A DNA stretch of 64,000 nucleotides from Rhodospirillales bacterium (GCA_020638365.1 JACKIQ010000003.1:1-64000), one strand, 5' to 3'; positions 34,113 through 44,186 are shown, counted from the stretch's first letter. Made by a program: numbers and translations. Notes: generated by a model from the letters alone, not told the origin.

Positions 34113-34787
34113 TTGAGATGGTTCGTTTTTTTGGTTTTCGTTCTTCTTGTTCTGTTCTTATCTCCCCCTGTTCTCGCGCAGGCGGTCAGTAACAATCTGT
34201 CGATTTTCCAGTAGAAGGATTGACTTTAAACAGCACCAAAGACGAGATTGAAGCGGTATTCGGCGCAAGAGGGTGGCATGATCTCTCGCAATCAACGAAT
34301 TCGCGTGACGGCTCCGTTATAGAGGAAATCTACTTTCATAAGACTTATACCAGTCAGGAAATGGCGGCGAACTCAAAGGAGCGCTTAATCGGCCATTTTC
34401 AGAAATCCTTGAAAGGCGGTCAGGTTGTCGGGCTTTCATTTCAGGACACATTCCCGACGACCGAATCTATGCAGGACATGATCGACATGATCGGCGACAT
34501 TTGTATCAAGTTTTCCGAACGGTTTAAGGTTACGGGCTGCCTTCCAAAAAGACCGGGGTCTCGTGCCGCTTCCGTCATTCTTGAGCCGAAGGTGCGTCCA
34601 AAGGGTGAGTGGTGTCAGGTTAGCATCGGCGTACGCATCAATACTCGGCCGGCCTCTTTCGGCTACGCGATTTCAAGGCAAGGGTATCTACCGCAAGGCA
34701 ATAAGGCCGAGGGCGATAGAAAAGGCGTACCGCGCCACGGTTATTAAGCCCTACATCTTCCAACAGACAGGTTTTATTAATGTATGA
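34113..34787 (+). pseudogene. Small exported protein gene broken by two frameshifts
   Basis: Three overlapping frames join into one plausible protein. The first (from TTG 34113, after AAGGA) gives a signal peptide (WFVFLVFVLLVLFLSPPVLA, then QAVSNN) but hits TAG at 34212. The second, open through 34202-34670, reads FPVEGLTLNSTKDEIEAVFG and continues for about 155 residues. The third (same phase as the first, to TGA 34785) gives GKGIYRKAIRPRAIEKAYRA. The shifts compensate: one base missing near 34200 and one extra near 34670. An alternative is an intact gene from the TTG at 34220 to 34747, but it would lose the signal peptide and end in an unlikely tail. Either a decayed gene or sequencing errors. 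Function unknown. Confidence 0.55.
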
Positions 34788-34915
34788 TCACTCCCCATTT
34801 TTGAGGCCATGCTTAAAATAAGGTGGTTTTGGTCTGTTCTTTGCCGAAGAGGCTGAAACCTCTACGAAGCAGGCAATTGGAGGCGAGGATGATATAACTG
34901 CAACTTCTTCGAATC

Positions 34916-34956
34916 AAAAGAATTTCGCCCTTTAATAACCGGGCGAAATTCTTTTT
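34916..34956. terminator. Bidirectional Rho-independent terminator
   Basis: AAAAGAATTTCGCCC (34916-34930) and GGGCGAAATTCTTTTT (34941-34956) form a long stem with A and T runs on opposite sides, between the frameshifted gene and the convergent RTX lipase. Confidence 0.85.
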
Positions 34957-34969
34957 GGATTGATCCGGT

Positions 34970-37900
34970 TTAAACCGGATAGCCTTCGTAGTAGCCTGAC
35001 GCATCGAAGCCGTCATGCGTTATGAGCGTTCCGGCGCTTTCCAAGGCCGTCACATCCGTAAGACCCGTAATACTCTGAAGCGTGGCGATTTGCGTAAAGT
35101 TATCGGCCCCGCCATCCTGATCTACAAATAAAAGCGAGCTGGAGCCCGAGGTGGTGATCTGAACGAAATCGGTGATCAGGTCCTGCATGTAATCATAGAA
35201 CCCATAAAGAACGTCCGAAATGTCGAGCTTGTCGCTTTGTGTCAGTTTAAAATCGGTTATGGTATCTATTCCTGAGAAGGCCGTCGCCGCCTGGAAGACG
35301 AAGGTGTCGGAGTCGGTTTCACCCGCCAGAATATCCGCTTCGCTACCCCCGATCAGGATATCATGCCCCGAGCCGCCTTTTAAAAAGTCCTGCCCGCTTT
35401 CGCCGAAGATGACATCGTTTCCGCTTTCGCCGTAAAGATTTATGTCGTCGCCACCCCCCCCGAAAATGACATCGTGGCCTCCGAAACCGTTGACAATGTC
35501 GTTCCCGCCGCCGGCATAGATGAGATCGTCAATGAGAGAGCCTTCGCGGTTACTTGATATGGCCGTGCCAAAAAGAGTTTCATTTGCGGACGTCCCGTAG
35601 ACAGGAACCAGCGTCCCCTGCATATCCCAGAGTTCTCCATCGCCGAATAATAGGTAGTCAATCCCCTTGCCGCCGGAATAGGCCTGAGCGTAAATTTCGA
35701 TGGATCCGCTGACCTGCTGGTGCGATGAATCTTCGTAGATGTTGATGATCATATTGCTGGTCGCGCCATACCGACCGAGAGTAATATCAGCTGACAGAAT
35801 ATCAGCGCCAAACTGTATTTTATCGAGATCCGATCCCAGACCCGCATCGTTGATGTAATCGCTTCCGTCGCCGCGATTATAGACGTATACGTCGTTCCCG
35901 CGGTTGCCCGATAAAATATCTTCGTCCGCGCCGCCGACCAGAACGTCGTTCTTGAATCCGGCCGTGATCGTGTCATTTGCGCCCAGACCGTAATAGGAGT
36001 GGGCGTCATTGTAGGTTCCGTAATAGTTGTAATGCATGGAGTTGACGTTTTCGTCCCCGTATACGGCCGTGCCGCCGGACTGGTTGACGGTCAGCCCATC
36101 GTAAATGATGCCTTCGATCGAATAGAGGTAGTCCCGGTCGAACACACCGTTGAAGAGGGTGCCGCTGTAGTATTTATCGACCCAGAAATTGCTTTCCGCC
36201 GTGTCAAGAATCGTTATATCAAGGGCGGCGCCTGAAAGCCCCGTGTAGTTTACGGTGTCGGTACCGTCATCGATACGGTCGATATCCATTGTGATGTCTA
36301 TCGGTCCGCCATTATTCCAGAATGGGTAAAGTTCGTCGCTATCTAATCCCCCATGAAAGACGTCATTGCCATTTATGCTACCGTAAAAATAATCATCGCC
36401 CTTTCCGCCTATGACAATGTCGTTACCTTCTCCTCCACTGAGGGCATCATTTCCATCGTAGCCAAATATAAAGTCGTTACCTTTATCACCAAAGAGCTGG
36501 TCTACCTGATTACCTCCGATAGCAATATCCCGGTCATATCCACCCACGAAAACATTGTTTCCGTCGTAACCTAAAAAGACCACGCTATCGAATATTTCCG
36601 GATTACCAGTGAGGGGGGCGATTGATACTGTGTCATTACCTGCGCCACCCACATAAAGCGTGGTTTTATGGAGCCCGTAGCCGAGGTATTCCCCCGTCGT
36701 ATCCAATATTTCATTGCTGCCGCTATCCAGCGCAGCAAAAATCACCCGGTTAAAAACCTCTCCCGGGGAAGCGAGTGGAGAGCCTAATGGAGCTAAAAGC
36801 CAGTTATGTTTAATGTAGTCGTCTAATCTTAAACCTGTTTCGTTTGGTACATAGTCATAAAAATTATCTAAAACATGTTCGACCAGGGCATCCCGTGTGA
36901 CCGCCATGGTTGGTTTAAGGCTGGTAAATATAGGAGACCAATCCGGTGCCTGGAAATTCACTGTCAGAGTATCAAGCTCGACAGGATCGTATTCAACGAT
37001 GCCCGATCTTACGTCAACTGCGGTGCTTTCGAGTAAAACGCCTACATGTGATAAGGCCAAGTGTGTTGCATAATGTATGAACGCTTTACTTATGTCTGTA
37101 GCGTATGTTGTCAAAGACGTTGCTGCGCCTATTGTGGAGAGGGCTTTTCCGAAATCGGTTGCATCATCATAGAGTGCGCGCGCGCCCGTATTTCCATAGA
37201 CAAGACCTCCATCAGCCTCTATTGCGGAATAGCCAAGAACAGTTCGCATGATATCAGCATATTTTTCGTAATCTGTGCTTTTTCCAGAGATATGCTCTAC
37301 ACCTATTGAGTTGGCAAAACTATGATCGTATAAAATGGGCCAAAAATATTCTCCGGCGTGCAGCCACTCACCAGTCGTTCCGTCGTCTATTTTGTCAAAT
37401 AATAATCTTAAAACCATAGTTGACTGGCTGTGTCGTGCGATTGCCTCATTGAATACATCCCCAGCAATTGGCACAGCAAAAAATTTACCTAATTCCCAGA
37501 CTGCAGCGGAAAAAGTTGTAGGAAACCCTGTTATTGCCTGCCAGATTAATTCTCCTGGAGTGGTAGGAATTAGGTCCCACCAATCAAATGTATAGGGACT
37601 TAGGTCAAGATTTGTATCATCAGTACTTAGTGCAAAAGTTTCATGTGGAGTATTGTTTGCGAACAAGCCACGGATATAAGTCAGTATTTCATGATCTATT
37701 GAGTACGCATTATGTCCAATAACGTTAGGGTTTATGGAATCATTAGAGCCATAAACTTTTGTTTTGTATGCAGCATCATAGTCTTGATTAGCTGGGTTTG
37801 TGGCTTCACCTGCATTTTGAAGTCCGTCTTCATAAGGCATATGATTGAAAACAATTGCATCTTGATTATACATTCCTGCGACAAAACCGGCTAATCCTCC

Positions 37901-38296
37901 TCCTAAAGAATGGCCCGTCAACGTAATATTTTCACTAAATAAGTCAGCTTCGGGAACTACAAGTCTGTAAAAATCAATAGCCAAATCTGCTTGGGCAATT
38001 CTGTAATCTCCAAATCCTAGTGGGAACCCATAGTTAGGGTCTCCATCAAAGGGATTCCAGTCATCAGTTCCTCTATAAGAAATTATTTTTTGATCGCCGA
38101 GGACGTAGTAAGCAGCATAAAAGCTACTTCCTTCATCGTATCCAACTACAGGGTCTCCGCCTAACAAGGCTGAATCTGCGATATAAGCAACATCTCCGAT
38201 ATATTGGGCATTAATCTCCAGAGCTGCATTATACCCTCTATTGTATGCGTCCATCGATAGAATTGCATGAAGGAGAGCGTCCGTTGTTGCTGTCAT
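34970..38296 (-). CDS. RTX lipase, type I secreted
   Basis: A 1108-residue protein. The N-terminal ~250 residues form a class 3 lipase-like alpha/beta hydrolase with the nucleophile elbow LTGHSLGGGLAGF near residue 128 and an upstream IISYRGTDDWNPFDGD block. A middle region without motif follows, then RTX repeats (for example GGNQVDQLFGDKGNDFIFGY, GGEGNDIVIGGKGDD, later GGGGDD and GESGNDVIFG). The C-terminal secretion domain (TFVFQAATAFSGIDTITDFK, KLDISDVLYGF, LESAGTLIT) is related to that of the RTX protein at 16309-17436. There is no N-terminal signal peptide, fitting ABC-type export. Base composition of the lipase part (about 36800-38300) is visibly more AT-rich than the RTX part. Probable role: attack on host or prey lipids. 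Confidence 0.9.
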   Translation of the reverse strand: MTATTDALLHAILSMDAYNRGYNAALEINAQYIGDVAYIADSALLGGDPVVGYDEGSSFYAAYYVLGDQKIISYRGTDDWNPFDGDPNYGFPLGFGDYRIAQADLAIDFYRLVVPEADLFSENITLTGHSLGGGLAGFVAGMYNQDAIVFNHMPYEDGLQNAGEATNPANQDYDAAYKTKVYGSNDSINPNVIGHNAYSIDHEILTYIRGLFANNTPHETFALSTDDTNLDLSPYTFDWWDLIPTTPGELIWQAITGFPTTFSAAVWELGKFFAVPIAGDVFNEAIARHSQSTMVLRLLFDKIDDGTTGEWLHAGEYFWPILYDHSFANSIGVEHISGKSTDYEKYADIMRTVLGYSAIEADGGLVYGNTGARALYDDATDFGKALSTIGAATSLTTYATDISKAFIHYATHLALSHVGVLLESTAVDVRSGIVEYDPVELDTLTVNFQAPDWSPIFTSLKPTMAVTRDALVEHVLDNFYDYVPNETGLRLDDYIKHNWLLAPLGSPLASPGEVFNRVIFAALDSGSNEILDTTGEYLGYGLHKTTLYVGGAGNDTVSIAPLTGNPEIFDSVVFLGYDGNNVFVGGYDRDIAIGGNQVDQLFGDKGNDFIFGYDGNDALSGGEGNDIVIGGKGDDYFYGSINGNDVFHGGLDSDELYPFWNNGGPIDITMDIDRIDDGTDTVNYTGLSGAALDITILDTAESNFWVDKYYSGTLFNGVFDRDYLYSIEGIIYDGLTVNQSGGTAVYGDENVNSMHYNYYGTYNDAHSYYGLGANDTITAGFKNDVLVGGADEDILSGNRGNDVYVYNRGDGSDYINDAGLGSDLDKIQFGADILSADITLGRYGATSNMIINIYEDSSHQQVSGSIEIYAQAYSGGKGIDYLLFGDGELWDMQGTLVPVYGTSANETLFGTAISSNREGSLIDDLIYAGGGNDIVNGFGGHDVIFGGGGDDINLYGESGNDVIFGESGQDFLKGGSGHDILIGGSEADILAGETDSDTFVFQAATAFSGIDTITDFKLTQSDKLDISDVLYGFYDYMQDLITDFVQITTSGSSSLLFVDQDGGADNFTQIATLQSITGLTDVTALESAGTLITHDGFDASGYYEGYPV

Positions 38297-38693
38297 CTCA
38301 AATTCTCCGGGTTGGGGGGATTGGATTTAAATTATTTACATAAATATGGGCTGGCGGCGCATGAGGATGGATTGCCGTTGTTGGCAACACAAAGGCGGCT
38401 AAATTTTCGGGTTTGAGAAAATTTGGCATACTATGGCACACACACACACCGATTACGCGTAGAAACGCTAATGCGATTCGCGCACAGCGAGCAAGAAAAA
38501 AATCCGGTGGTTGAATTTTTGTTTCGGGTAAAGCCGAAACCCTTTATAATGGCCGTGTTTCAAAGAAGGCACGTGGATTTTCACAGAAGTGTTTTCAAGA
38601 GCATAATCTTGATTTATCTTTATCTATCTTTCTTATTATGTTCGTGTAATATGGGCGGGTAAAACATCACGGGAAATTGAATAATCCGGAACC
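38297..38693. other. Intergenic region upstream of dotO
   Basis: About 400 bases between the divergent RTX lipase and dotO. It contains a short CA repeat near 38433-38445 and an AT-rich stretch with TTGATT (38609) and TATTAT (38634) at non-ideal spacing that may drive dotO. No convincing gene is seen. Confidence 0.45.
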
Positions 38694-41600
38694 ATGAAGA
38701 TTCTTGACAAGATCCTGATGCCTTTTCAAAAGGGCTTAAAGTACTCCGTTTCGTCGTTTATCCGCTTGGAAACGATGGAAAACGAAACAACAATGGTTTC
38801 CACCGATGGCTCGCTTTTATCCTATGTCAAGGTCGAGGGCAGCCGGCAGATCATCGGAGACGATGAATTCAATACGATCGTTAATTCCGCTACGATCAAG
38901 ATCGGATCGCGTTTTGACCGGCAAGGGCACTCTATGCAGGTTTATTTCGTGCGCGACCCCGGCCGTATCCGGCAAGTTCTGGAAACTTACGTCAAGCCCA
39001 GCCGCATGTCTGCAAAAAATATCGGTCTGGAGATCGACGATCTTTACGAAGAGCGCATTAAAAACCTTGAGCGTTTCTGTACGCACGAGGAATGTTATTT
39101 TGTCCTGTGGACACGGCCGCTGATCCTGAGCAAAAGCGAGGTTAAACGTGCGGCAGAAGACGTCAAGGAGGAGGCCAAGAACTGGCTTCCCGCGGGTTAC
39201 GCCCAGTATCCGATGGGTGTGATGGAGCCCCTGAGAACGCGCCATAAGAGCTTTATCTCCGCGGTTTTATCGGCGCTGGACGAGTTGGGCATCGAATGCC
39301 GGCTCATGGAGGTCCATGACGCCCTTACCGCCGTTCGCAGCAATCTTTTTCCTGACCGCGCCAATGAAAACTGGCGCGCGTGTCTTCCCGGCGACCCTAT
39401 CCCGCCGCGCGCACCGCAGAGTTCCGTCGATATGTCCGATATTCTCTGGCCCAATCTTGCGAACCAGATGACGGCAGCAGATGCCCGCGTTCTCGGAAAA
39501 TCCGTATGCCGGATCGGAAACCTTCTCTGGGCCGGCGGGGATATGACCCTTGGCCCAATGGACGCTACGCCTTTTCCGGTCCTTATGAACAGGCTTGTCG
39601 AGGCCGACATCCCGTTCAGGATTTCTTTCCTTATCGAAGGTGGAGGCGCTTCGGCCGTTGCTTTCAGGGCTTTTGCCGCGACTATTCTCGGACCTACTGC
39701 CGCATCGAACAAACAGATCAAGTATTCCCTTGAAAGTCTTGTGGCGCTGGCCCGGAAAGAGCCGGTTATCAAAATCCGCGTTTCCTTCGCCACATGGTGT
39801 ACCATAGAGGAGAAGGACAAAATTCTCGACCGCTTGTCCGTTATCCTGCAATCCATCGAGAGTTGGGGGTATTGTCAGGTTACGGAGTTTTCAGGCGATC
39901 CCCTTGATTGCGTCATGTCGTCAGCCATGGGGATTCATAGCGGCGGGACCGCCGTTACCGGCATTGCGCCGATGATCGAAATCCTCAAGCTTCTTCCCTG
40001 GCAGCGGCCTTCCAGCCCCTTCGAGCAGGGCGCTATGCTTTTCCGAACCCCAGATGGGAAGGTCTGGCCCTACCAGACAGGAACAAACCTGACCACGACG
40101 TGGTTTGACCTGATCTTCGCACAACCGGGGGCCGGAAAATCGGTCTTGCTTAATACGCTTAACCTTGGAACCTGTATTTCTCCGGGTCTTGCAAAACTGC
40201 CGTACGTGGCTGTTATTGATATCGGGCCATCCTCGTCCGGGTTGGTTTCACTCATAAAGGAGGCTCTGCCCCTTTCCCGGCAGCATGAGGCCAATTATTT
40301 CCGTCTTCAAATGGCGCACCAATATGCGATCAATCCGTTCGATACCCAGCTTGGGTGCCGCAACCCCTTGCCGGAAGAACGCTCATATCTTGTTGAACTC
40401 CTGACCCTACTGACTACGCCTCCCGGTTATGACAAACCTTACGACGGTATGCAGCAGCTTTGCGGACTGGTTGTGGATGAAATGTACCGCTGGCGAAACG
40501 ATACGGCCGCTAATGCTGAAGCCCGCCCTTATCTTCCGCGCCTAGAATCCGATATTGATGCGGCGATCAACAAATATAATATTCACCTGCCGACCGATCC
40601 TTTCTGGTGGGATATCGTAGACAAGCTATATGATCTGGAGCAATATCACCTCTCCAACATTGCCCAACGTCATGCTGTTCCAACGTTGAACGACTCTATC
40701 ACTGCTTCACGCAGACCCCAGATCCGAAACCTTCTGGAAGAAACGTCTGTCGGTTTCAGCGCAGAAACGGTTTTGAGCGCGTTTGAGAGGATGGTTACTT
40801 CGGCCATCCGCGAATATCCCATTCTTTCGTCTGTTACGCAGTTCGATATCGCCGATACGCGCCTTTGCTCGCTTGACCTTATGGACGTCGCCCCGCAAGG
40901 AGACGAGTCCGCAGACCGCCAAACTTCGATCATGTATATGCTTGCCCGGCATGCTCTGGTGCGGTCCTGGTGGATGAGTCCGGAAACCCTTATGCATATT
41001 CCAGAAAAATATCAGGAATATCATGCGCTTCGCCTGCAGGAGGTTGCGGAGACACCTAAGCGCCTGAATTTTGACGAGTTTCACAGAACCAGTAAGTCGA
41101 ATTCCGTTCGCGCCCAGGTTATCCGGGATGTCCGGGAAGGCCGGAAACGCGGGGTTCAAATTGTTTTGACCTCACAGTTGCTAGATGACTTTGACAAAGA
41201 CATGGTCGACCTTGCCACTGGCGTGTGGGTTCTGGGTACGGCGATTTCCGATAAGGCCGTTGATGAAGTCGTAGGGCGCTTCGGTTTGTCGAATACCGCG
41301 CGGCATGTTATCCGTTACAGGCTGACCGGACCGAAATCCATCGGTGCGCCCTGCCTTCTTGTTCTTGGGTCTACTTCCGGACGCTACGAGCAGCATCTCT
41401 ACAATACGCTTGGGCCGATTGAGCTTTGGTCGCTTAATACTTCTTCGGAAGACGTAGCGATCCGAAACCGCCTCTATGCGTTTCTGGGTGCATCCAGAGC
41501 GCGGCAAATGCTTGCTTTTGCTTACCCCGGGGGAAGCGCCAGGAACGAGATACGGCGGCGCGTTCTGGCCAACAGCGAAAGCGGGGATTCACGGCAAGCC

Positions 41601-41702
41601 ATGATCAGCGCGGTTATCGAAGAGATTGTCAACGAGCTTATCGAGGAAAGCAAGAAAATAGCCGAGAAGGAAGAAGGCAAGAGAATTAGCCTGAAAGACT
41701 GA
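38694..41702 (+). CDS. dotO: Dot/Icm secretion ATPase DotO/IcmB
   Basis: A 1002-residue VirB4-class ATPase, the same length as Legionella IcmB (~1009). The N-terminal domain begins LKYSVSSFIRLETMENETTM; the Walker A motif is AQPGAGKSVLLNTL near residue 474, preceded by TGTNLTTTWFDLIF, and the Walker B region is RLNFDEFHRT near residue 790, with RKRGVQIVLTSQLLDDF after it. DotO forms the large cytoplasmic hexameric base, to which DotB docks. It is separate from the dotD-dotC-dotB block and from the dotI-dotH-dotG operon, under its own promoter. Its stop overlaps the ATG of the next gene. Confidence 0.95.
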   Translation: MKILDKILMPFQKGLKYSVSSFIRLETMENETTMVSTDGSLLSYVKVEGSRQIIGDDEFNTIVNSATIKIGSRFDRQGHSMQVYFVRDPGRIRQVLETYVKPSRMSAKNIGLEIDDLYEERIKNLERFCTHEECYFVLWTRPLILSKSEVKRAAEDVKEEAKNWLPAGYAQYPMGVMEPLRTRHKSFISAVLSALDELGIECRLMEVHDALTAVRSNLFPDRANENWRACLPGDPIPPRAPQSSVDMSDILWPNLANQMTAADARVLGKSVCRIGNLLWAGGDMTLGPMDATPFPVLMNRLVEADIPFRISFLIEGGGASAVAFRAFAATILGPTAASNKQIKYSLESLVALARKEPVIKIRVSFATWCTIEEKDKILDRLSVILQSIESWGYCQVTEFSGDPLDCVMSSAMGIHSGGTAVTGIAPMIEILKLLPWQRPSSPFEQGAMLFRTPDGKVWPYQTGTNLTTTWFDLIFAQPGAGKSVLLNTLNLGTCISPGLAKLPYVAVIDIGPSSSGLVSLIKEALPLSRQHEANYFRLQMAHQYAINPFDTQLGCRNPLPEERSYLVELLTLLTTPPGYDKPYDGMQQLCGLVVDEMYRWRNDTAANAEARPYLPRLESDIDAAINKYNIHLPTDPFWWDIVDKLYDLEQYHLSNIAQRHAVPTLNDSITASRRPQIRNLLEETSVGFSAETVLSAFERMVTSAIREYPILSSVTQFDIADTRLCSLDLMDVAPQGDESADRQTSIMYMLARHALVRSWWMSPETLMHIPEKYQEYHALRLQEVAETPKRLNFDEFHRTSKSNSVRAQVIRDVREGRKRGVQIVLTSQLLDDFDKDMVDLATGVWVLGTAISDKAVDEVVGRFGLSNTARHVIRYRLTGPKSIGAPCLLVLGSTSGRYEQHLYNTLGPIELWSLNTSSEDVAIRNRLYAFLGASRARQMLAFAYPGGSARNEIRRRVLANSESGDSRQAMISAVIEEIVNELIEESKKIAEKEEGKRISLKD

Positions 41703-42313
41703 TGACCACCACTCCGCCCGAAAAAGCCAAAGATATCCGTCAAGAGCAGGAAATCGCCCAGCAGACGGTGATTGAAGACGAAGCTTTGGATACCGCCAGC
41801 GCTTCGTCGGCGCTTGCGGAAAAGCTTAAAGAAAAGCGAACTCAGCAAAAGAAGAAGCAGCTTAAACATTTTGTAATTTTTTTCACATTGGTTCTATTCG
41901 GATACGGTATCTATTATCTTTTGGCGCCTTTTAAAGGCGGACTAAGTTATGGCATATGCAAGACTTTTCTGGAACTGAATGTCCCCTATCCTGAAACCAT
42001 CCTGCTTAGTGAAGTCGTAATCACCCGTAACGGGGGTGTTCGAATCTGGTTTACCCATACGGATGCTTTCGGGTCCTATCGACTTGACGCATTCCAATGT
42101 ACCTTCGGTGTAGACGAACAGACAAAGCAGAGTTATCTGGCCGAAGTCAAGATGGGTAAGCTCAATATTGATCCTATAGTGGTCGAACGGTTTAACCTGT
42201 CTATTCCTTACCTTGTTGCAAATCCGCCGGATTTGACCTTGCCTGTTCCGATTCCTGACAGTCTGGAGAGCATTGAGTTCGATCTCGACAGGTTCAGGAA
42301 AAAGATTTTCTAG
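41702..42313 (+). CDS. Hypothetical single-pass membrane protein co-translated with dotO
   Basis: A 203-residue protein. A charged N-terminus (about 55 residues, Glu/Lys/Gln-rich, coiled-coil-like) leads to one membrane segment (about residues 57-76, FVIFFTLVLFGYGIYYLL) and a periplasmic domain with two Cys (GICKTFLELNV, FQCTFGVDEQ). The start codon overlaps the dotO stop, so the pair is translationally coupled and this protein probably belongs to the secretion apparatus. I do not recognise the domain; a DotJ/IcmM-like or pilus-assembly-like part is possible but unsupported. Confidence 0.7.
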   Translation: MTTTPPEKAKDIRQEQEIAQQTVIEDEALDTASASSALAEKLKEKRTQQKKKQLKHFVIFFTLVLFGYGIYYLLAPFKGGLSYGICKTFLELNVPYPETILLSEVVITRNGGVRIWFTHTDAFGSYRLDAFQCTFGVDEQTKQSYLAEVKMGKLNIDPIVVERFNLSIPYLVANPPDLTLPVPIPDSLESIEFDLDRFRKKIF

Positions 42314-42326
42314 AGGAACGGTTGTG

Positions 42327-43367
42327 ATGATCTACAGGCCTCTGGGCCGAACAGGCCTGAAAGTCAGCGTTATATGCCTTGGCACCATGACCTGGGGACG
42401 CCAGAACACGGAAGAAGAAGGCCACGCGCAAATGGATTACGCGCTTGGGCGGGGTGTAAATTTTTTTGATACAGCGGAAATGTATGCCGTACCGCCGAAT
42501 GCCAGCACTTATGGAAAGACGGAAGCGATTATCGGAACCTGGTTCAGGAAGACCGGAAATCGCGATAGGGTCATTCTTGCCAGCAAAGTTGCGGGGCCAG
42601 GGCTTCCCTGGGTCAGGGGCGGCAAAGCAATTATTGACCGGGCCAACATCAAGGCGGCCGTAGAAGGAAGTCTTAAACGCCTGCAAACAGATTATATCGA
42701 CCTTTACCAGCTTCACTGGCCCAACCGGGGGTCTTATTCTTTTAATCAGATCTGGGGCTATTCGCCAAATTTCGACGTGGAGGGCGTCCGAGATAACTTT
42801 CTGGAGGTTCTGGACACTCTTGACGGGCTTGTCAAAGAAGGGAAAATCCGGCACGCAGGCCTTTCAAACGAGACCGCCTGGGGCACAATGCAATGGCTGA
42901 GGCTTTCTGAGGAGAAGGGGTTGCCGCGCATGGCGTCCATTCAAAACGAATACAGCCTGCTTTACCGCCTTTTCGAGCCTGACATGCACGAAGTTGCCAT
43001 AACCGAAGATATCGGTCTTCTGGCATGGTCCCCTCTGGCCACCGGGATGCTGAGCGGGAAGTATCTGGACGGCAAAAGACCGGCCGGGAGCCGCTGGACC
43101 CTCCTTTCAGGCGGATCGGCACGGGATACCGAGCAGGCCAACAAAGCCGTGCGCACCTATATGGAGGTGGCCAAGAGACACGGGCTGGATGTCTGCCAGA
43201 TGGCGCTGGCCTTTGTCAATACGCGGCCTTTCGTTACATCGAACATTATCGGCGCGACAACGATGGATCAGCTTAAAACGAATATCGACTCGATTGATGT
43301 CCAACTTTCGCCTCAGGTGTTGGCAGATATTGATAAAGTTCGGCGGGACTTTCCGATTCCGTATTAG
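42327..43367 (+). CDS. Aldo/keto reductase (Tas-like)
   Basis: A 346-residue NADPH-dependent aldo-keto reductase. It begins MIYRPLGRTGLKVSVICLGT, has the catalytic Asp/Tyr region FFDTAEMYAVPPNASTYGKT, Lys in ILASKVAG, and YIDLYQLHWPNR, then SNETAWG and a C-terminal TSNIIGATTMDQLKTN that binds NADP phosphate. The internal insertion YAVPPNA is typical of E. coli Tas. The ATG at 42327 is chosen (AGAGGAAC upstream) over an ATG 54 bases earlier that overlaps the previous gene. Physiological substrate unknown. Confidence 0.93.
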   Translation: MIYRPLGRTGLKVSVICLGTMTWGRQNTEEEGHAQMDYALGRGVNFFDTAEMYAVPPNASTYGKTEAIIGTWFRKTGNRDRVILASKVAGPGLPWVRGGKAIIDRANIKAAVEGSLKRLQTDYIDLYQLHWPNRGSYSFNQIWGYSPNFDVEGVRDNFLEVLDTLDGLVKEGKIRHAGLSNETAWGTMQWLRLSEEKGLPRMASIQNEYSLLYRLFEPDMHEVAITEDIGLLAWSPLATGMLSGKYLDGKRPAGSRWTLLSGGSARDTEQANKAVRTYMEVAKRHGLDVCQMALAFVNTRPFVTSNIIGATTMDQLKTNIDSIDVQLSPQVLADIDKVRRDFPIPY

Positions 43368-43424
43368 CGGTGTATACTTGATTCGTCTTTATCTTAATTC
43401 CGGCGGGTTCCCGTCGGCAGGTTC

Positions 43425-44186
43425 ATGAAGGTTTTTACGCAAAGAAAAACAGAGGAAGAAGGCTTCCGCTCTGTCAAGCAGGCTTTGATGGAGGTTCTGC
43501 CCGTTGTCAAGAAATGGGGCGGTGAGGCGATCGAACACTCGCGGGTCACCGGGGCTTTCGCCAAAGGCACAAACGTTCCGGGCGGCCCGGACGTGGATAT
43601 GCTCATTTCCCTTGCGCACGACTATAACAGTGCGCCCGTGACGATCTATAAGGGCCTGTTCGATTATCTGCGCAAGAACGGCTATCCGAAGACGCGCGCC
43701 AATCATATCACCCTTCAGGTTCCTGTCGGGGATGTCCTGATCGACCTTATTCCGGCGCGGAAAGCCAATTCCCGGAGCGACGATCACCGCGTCTTCAACC
43801 GGAAAACCGGGGACTGGGCCATTACCAACCTTACTACGCACACGCAGTATGTGGCGTTGTCCGGTCGTTTGAGCGAAATCCGGATCATGAAGCTCTGGCG
43901 CGAAGCAAAGGGCTTGTTTTTTCCTTCTTTTCTGCTGGAGCTTGCCGTCATAAAATCTTTGCGGGGTACGCAAGACCTTACAAAAACCCAGGATATCGAA
44001 GGACAGATCCGAGAGGTTCTGACCTATCTGGCCACGGATTTTCAGGATGATACGCTGATCGACCCGGCCAATCCCGCCAACATTGTTTCCGAGGACCTGC
44101 TGCGGATCGAGCGGACGCTGGTGGCCAACGCCGCCCAGAAATCGCTGGCGGGGGGCTGGAAGACTTTTATGAGCACTTTTTCCTGA
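43425..44186 (+). CDS. OAS/CD-NTase-like nucleotidyltransferase
   Basis: A 253-residue protein of the polymerase-beta-type nucleotidyltransferase superfamily, nearest in layout to the 2'-5' oligoadenylate synthetase/CD-NTase/class I CCA group. The motif TGAFAKGTNVPGGPDVDMLI (about residues 44-63) supplies the GS-like loop (here GA) and the two catalytic Asp; the third carboxylate is in GDVLIDLIPARK. The C-terminal LIDPANPANIVSEDLL is the OAS-type helical element. CD-NTases make cyclic nucleotides in CBASS phage defence, but no effector, HORMA, TRIP13 or ubiquitin-like gene is adjacent. Nucleotide product cannot be predicted. Confidence 0.8.
   Translation: MKVFTQRKTEEEGFRSVKQALMEVLPVVKKWGGEAIEHSRVTGAFAKGTNVPGGPDVDMLISLAHDYNSAPVTIYKGLFDYLRKNGYPKTRANHITLQVPVGDVLIDLIPARKANSRSDDHRVFNRKTGDWAITNLTTHTQYVALSGRLSEIRIMKLWREAKGLFFPSFLLELAVIKSLRGTQDLTKTQDIEGQIREVLTYLATDFQDDTLIDPANPANIVSEDLLRIERTLVANAAQKSLAGGWKTFMSTFS

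Noticed and set aside
38423..38662. Small ORF (79 residues) before dotO
   Set aside because: No homologous pattern, poor start and composition unlike coding sequence nearby.
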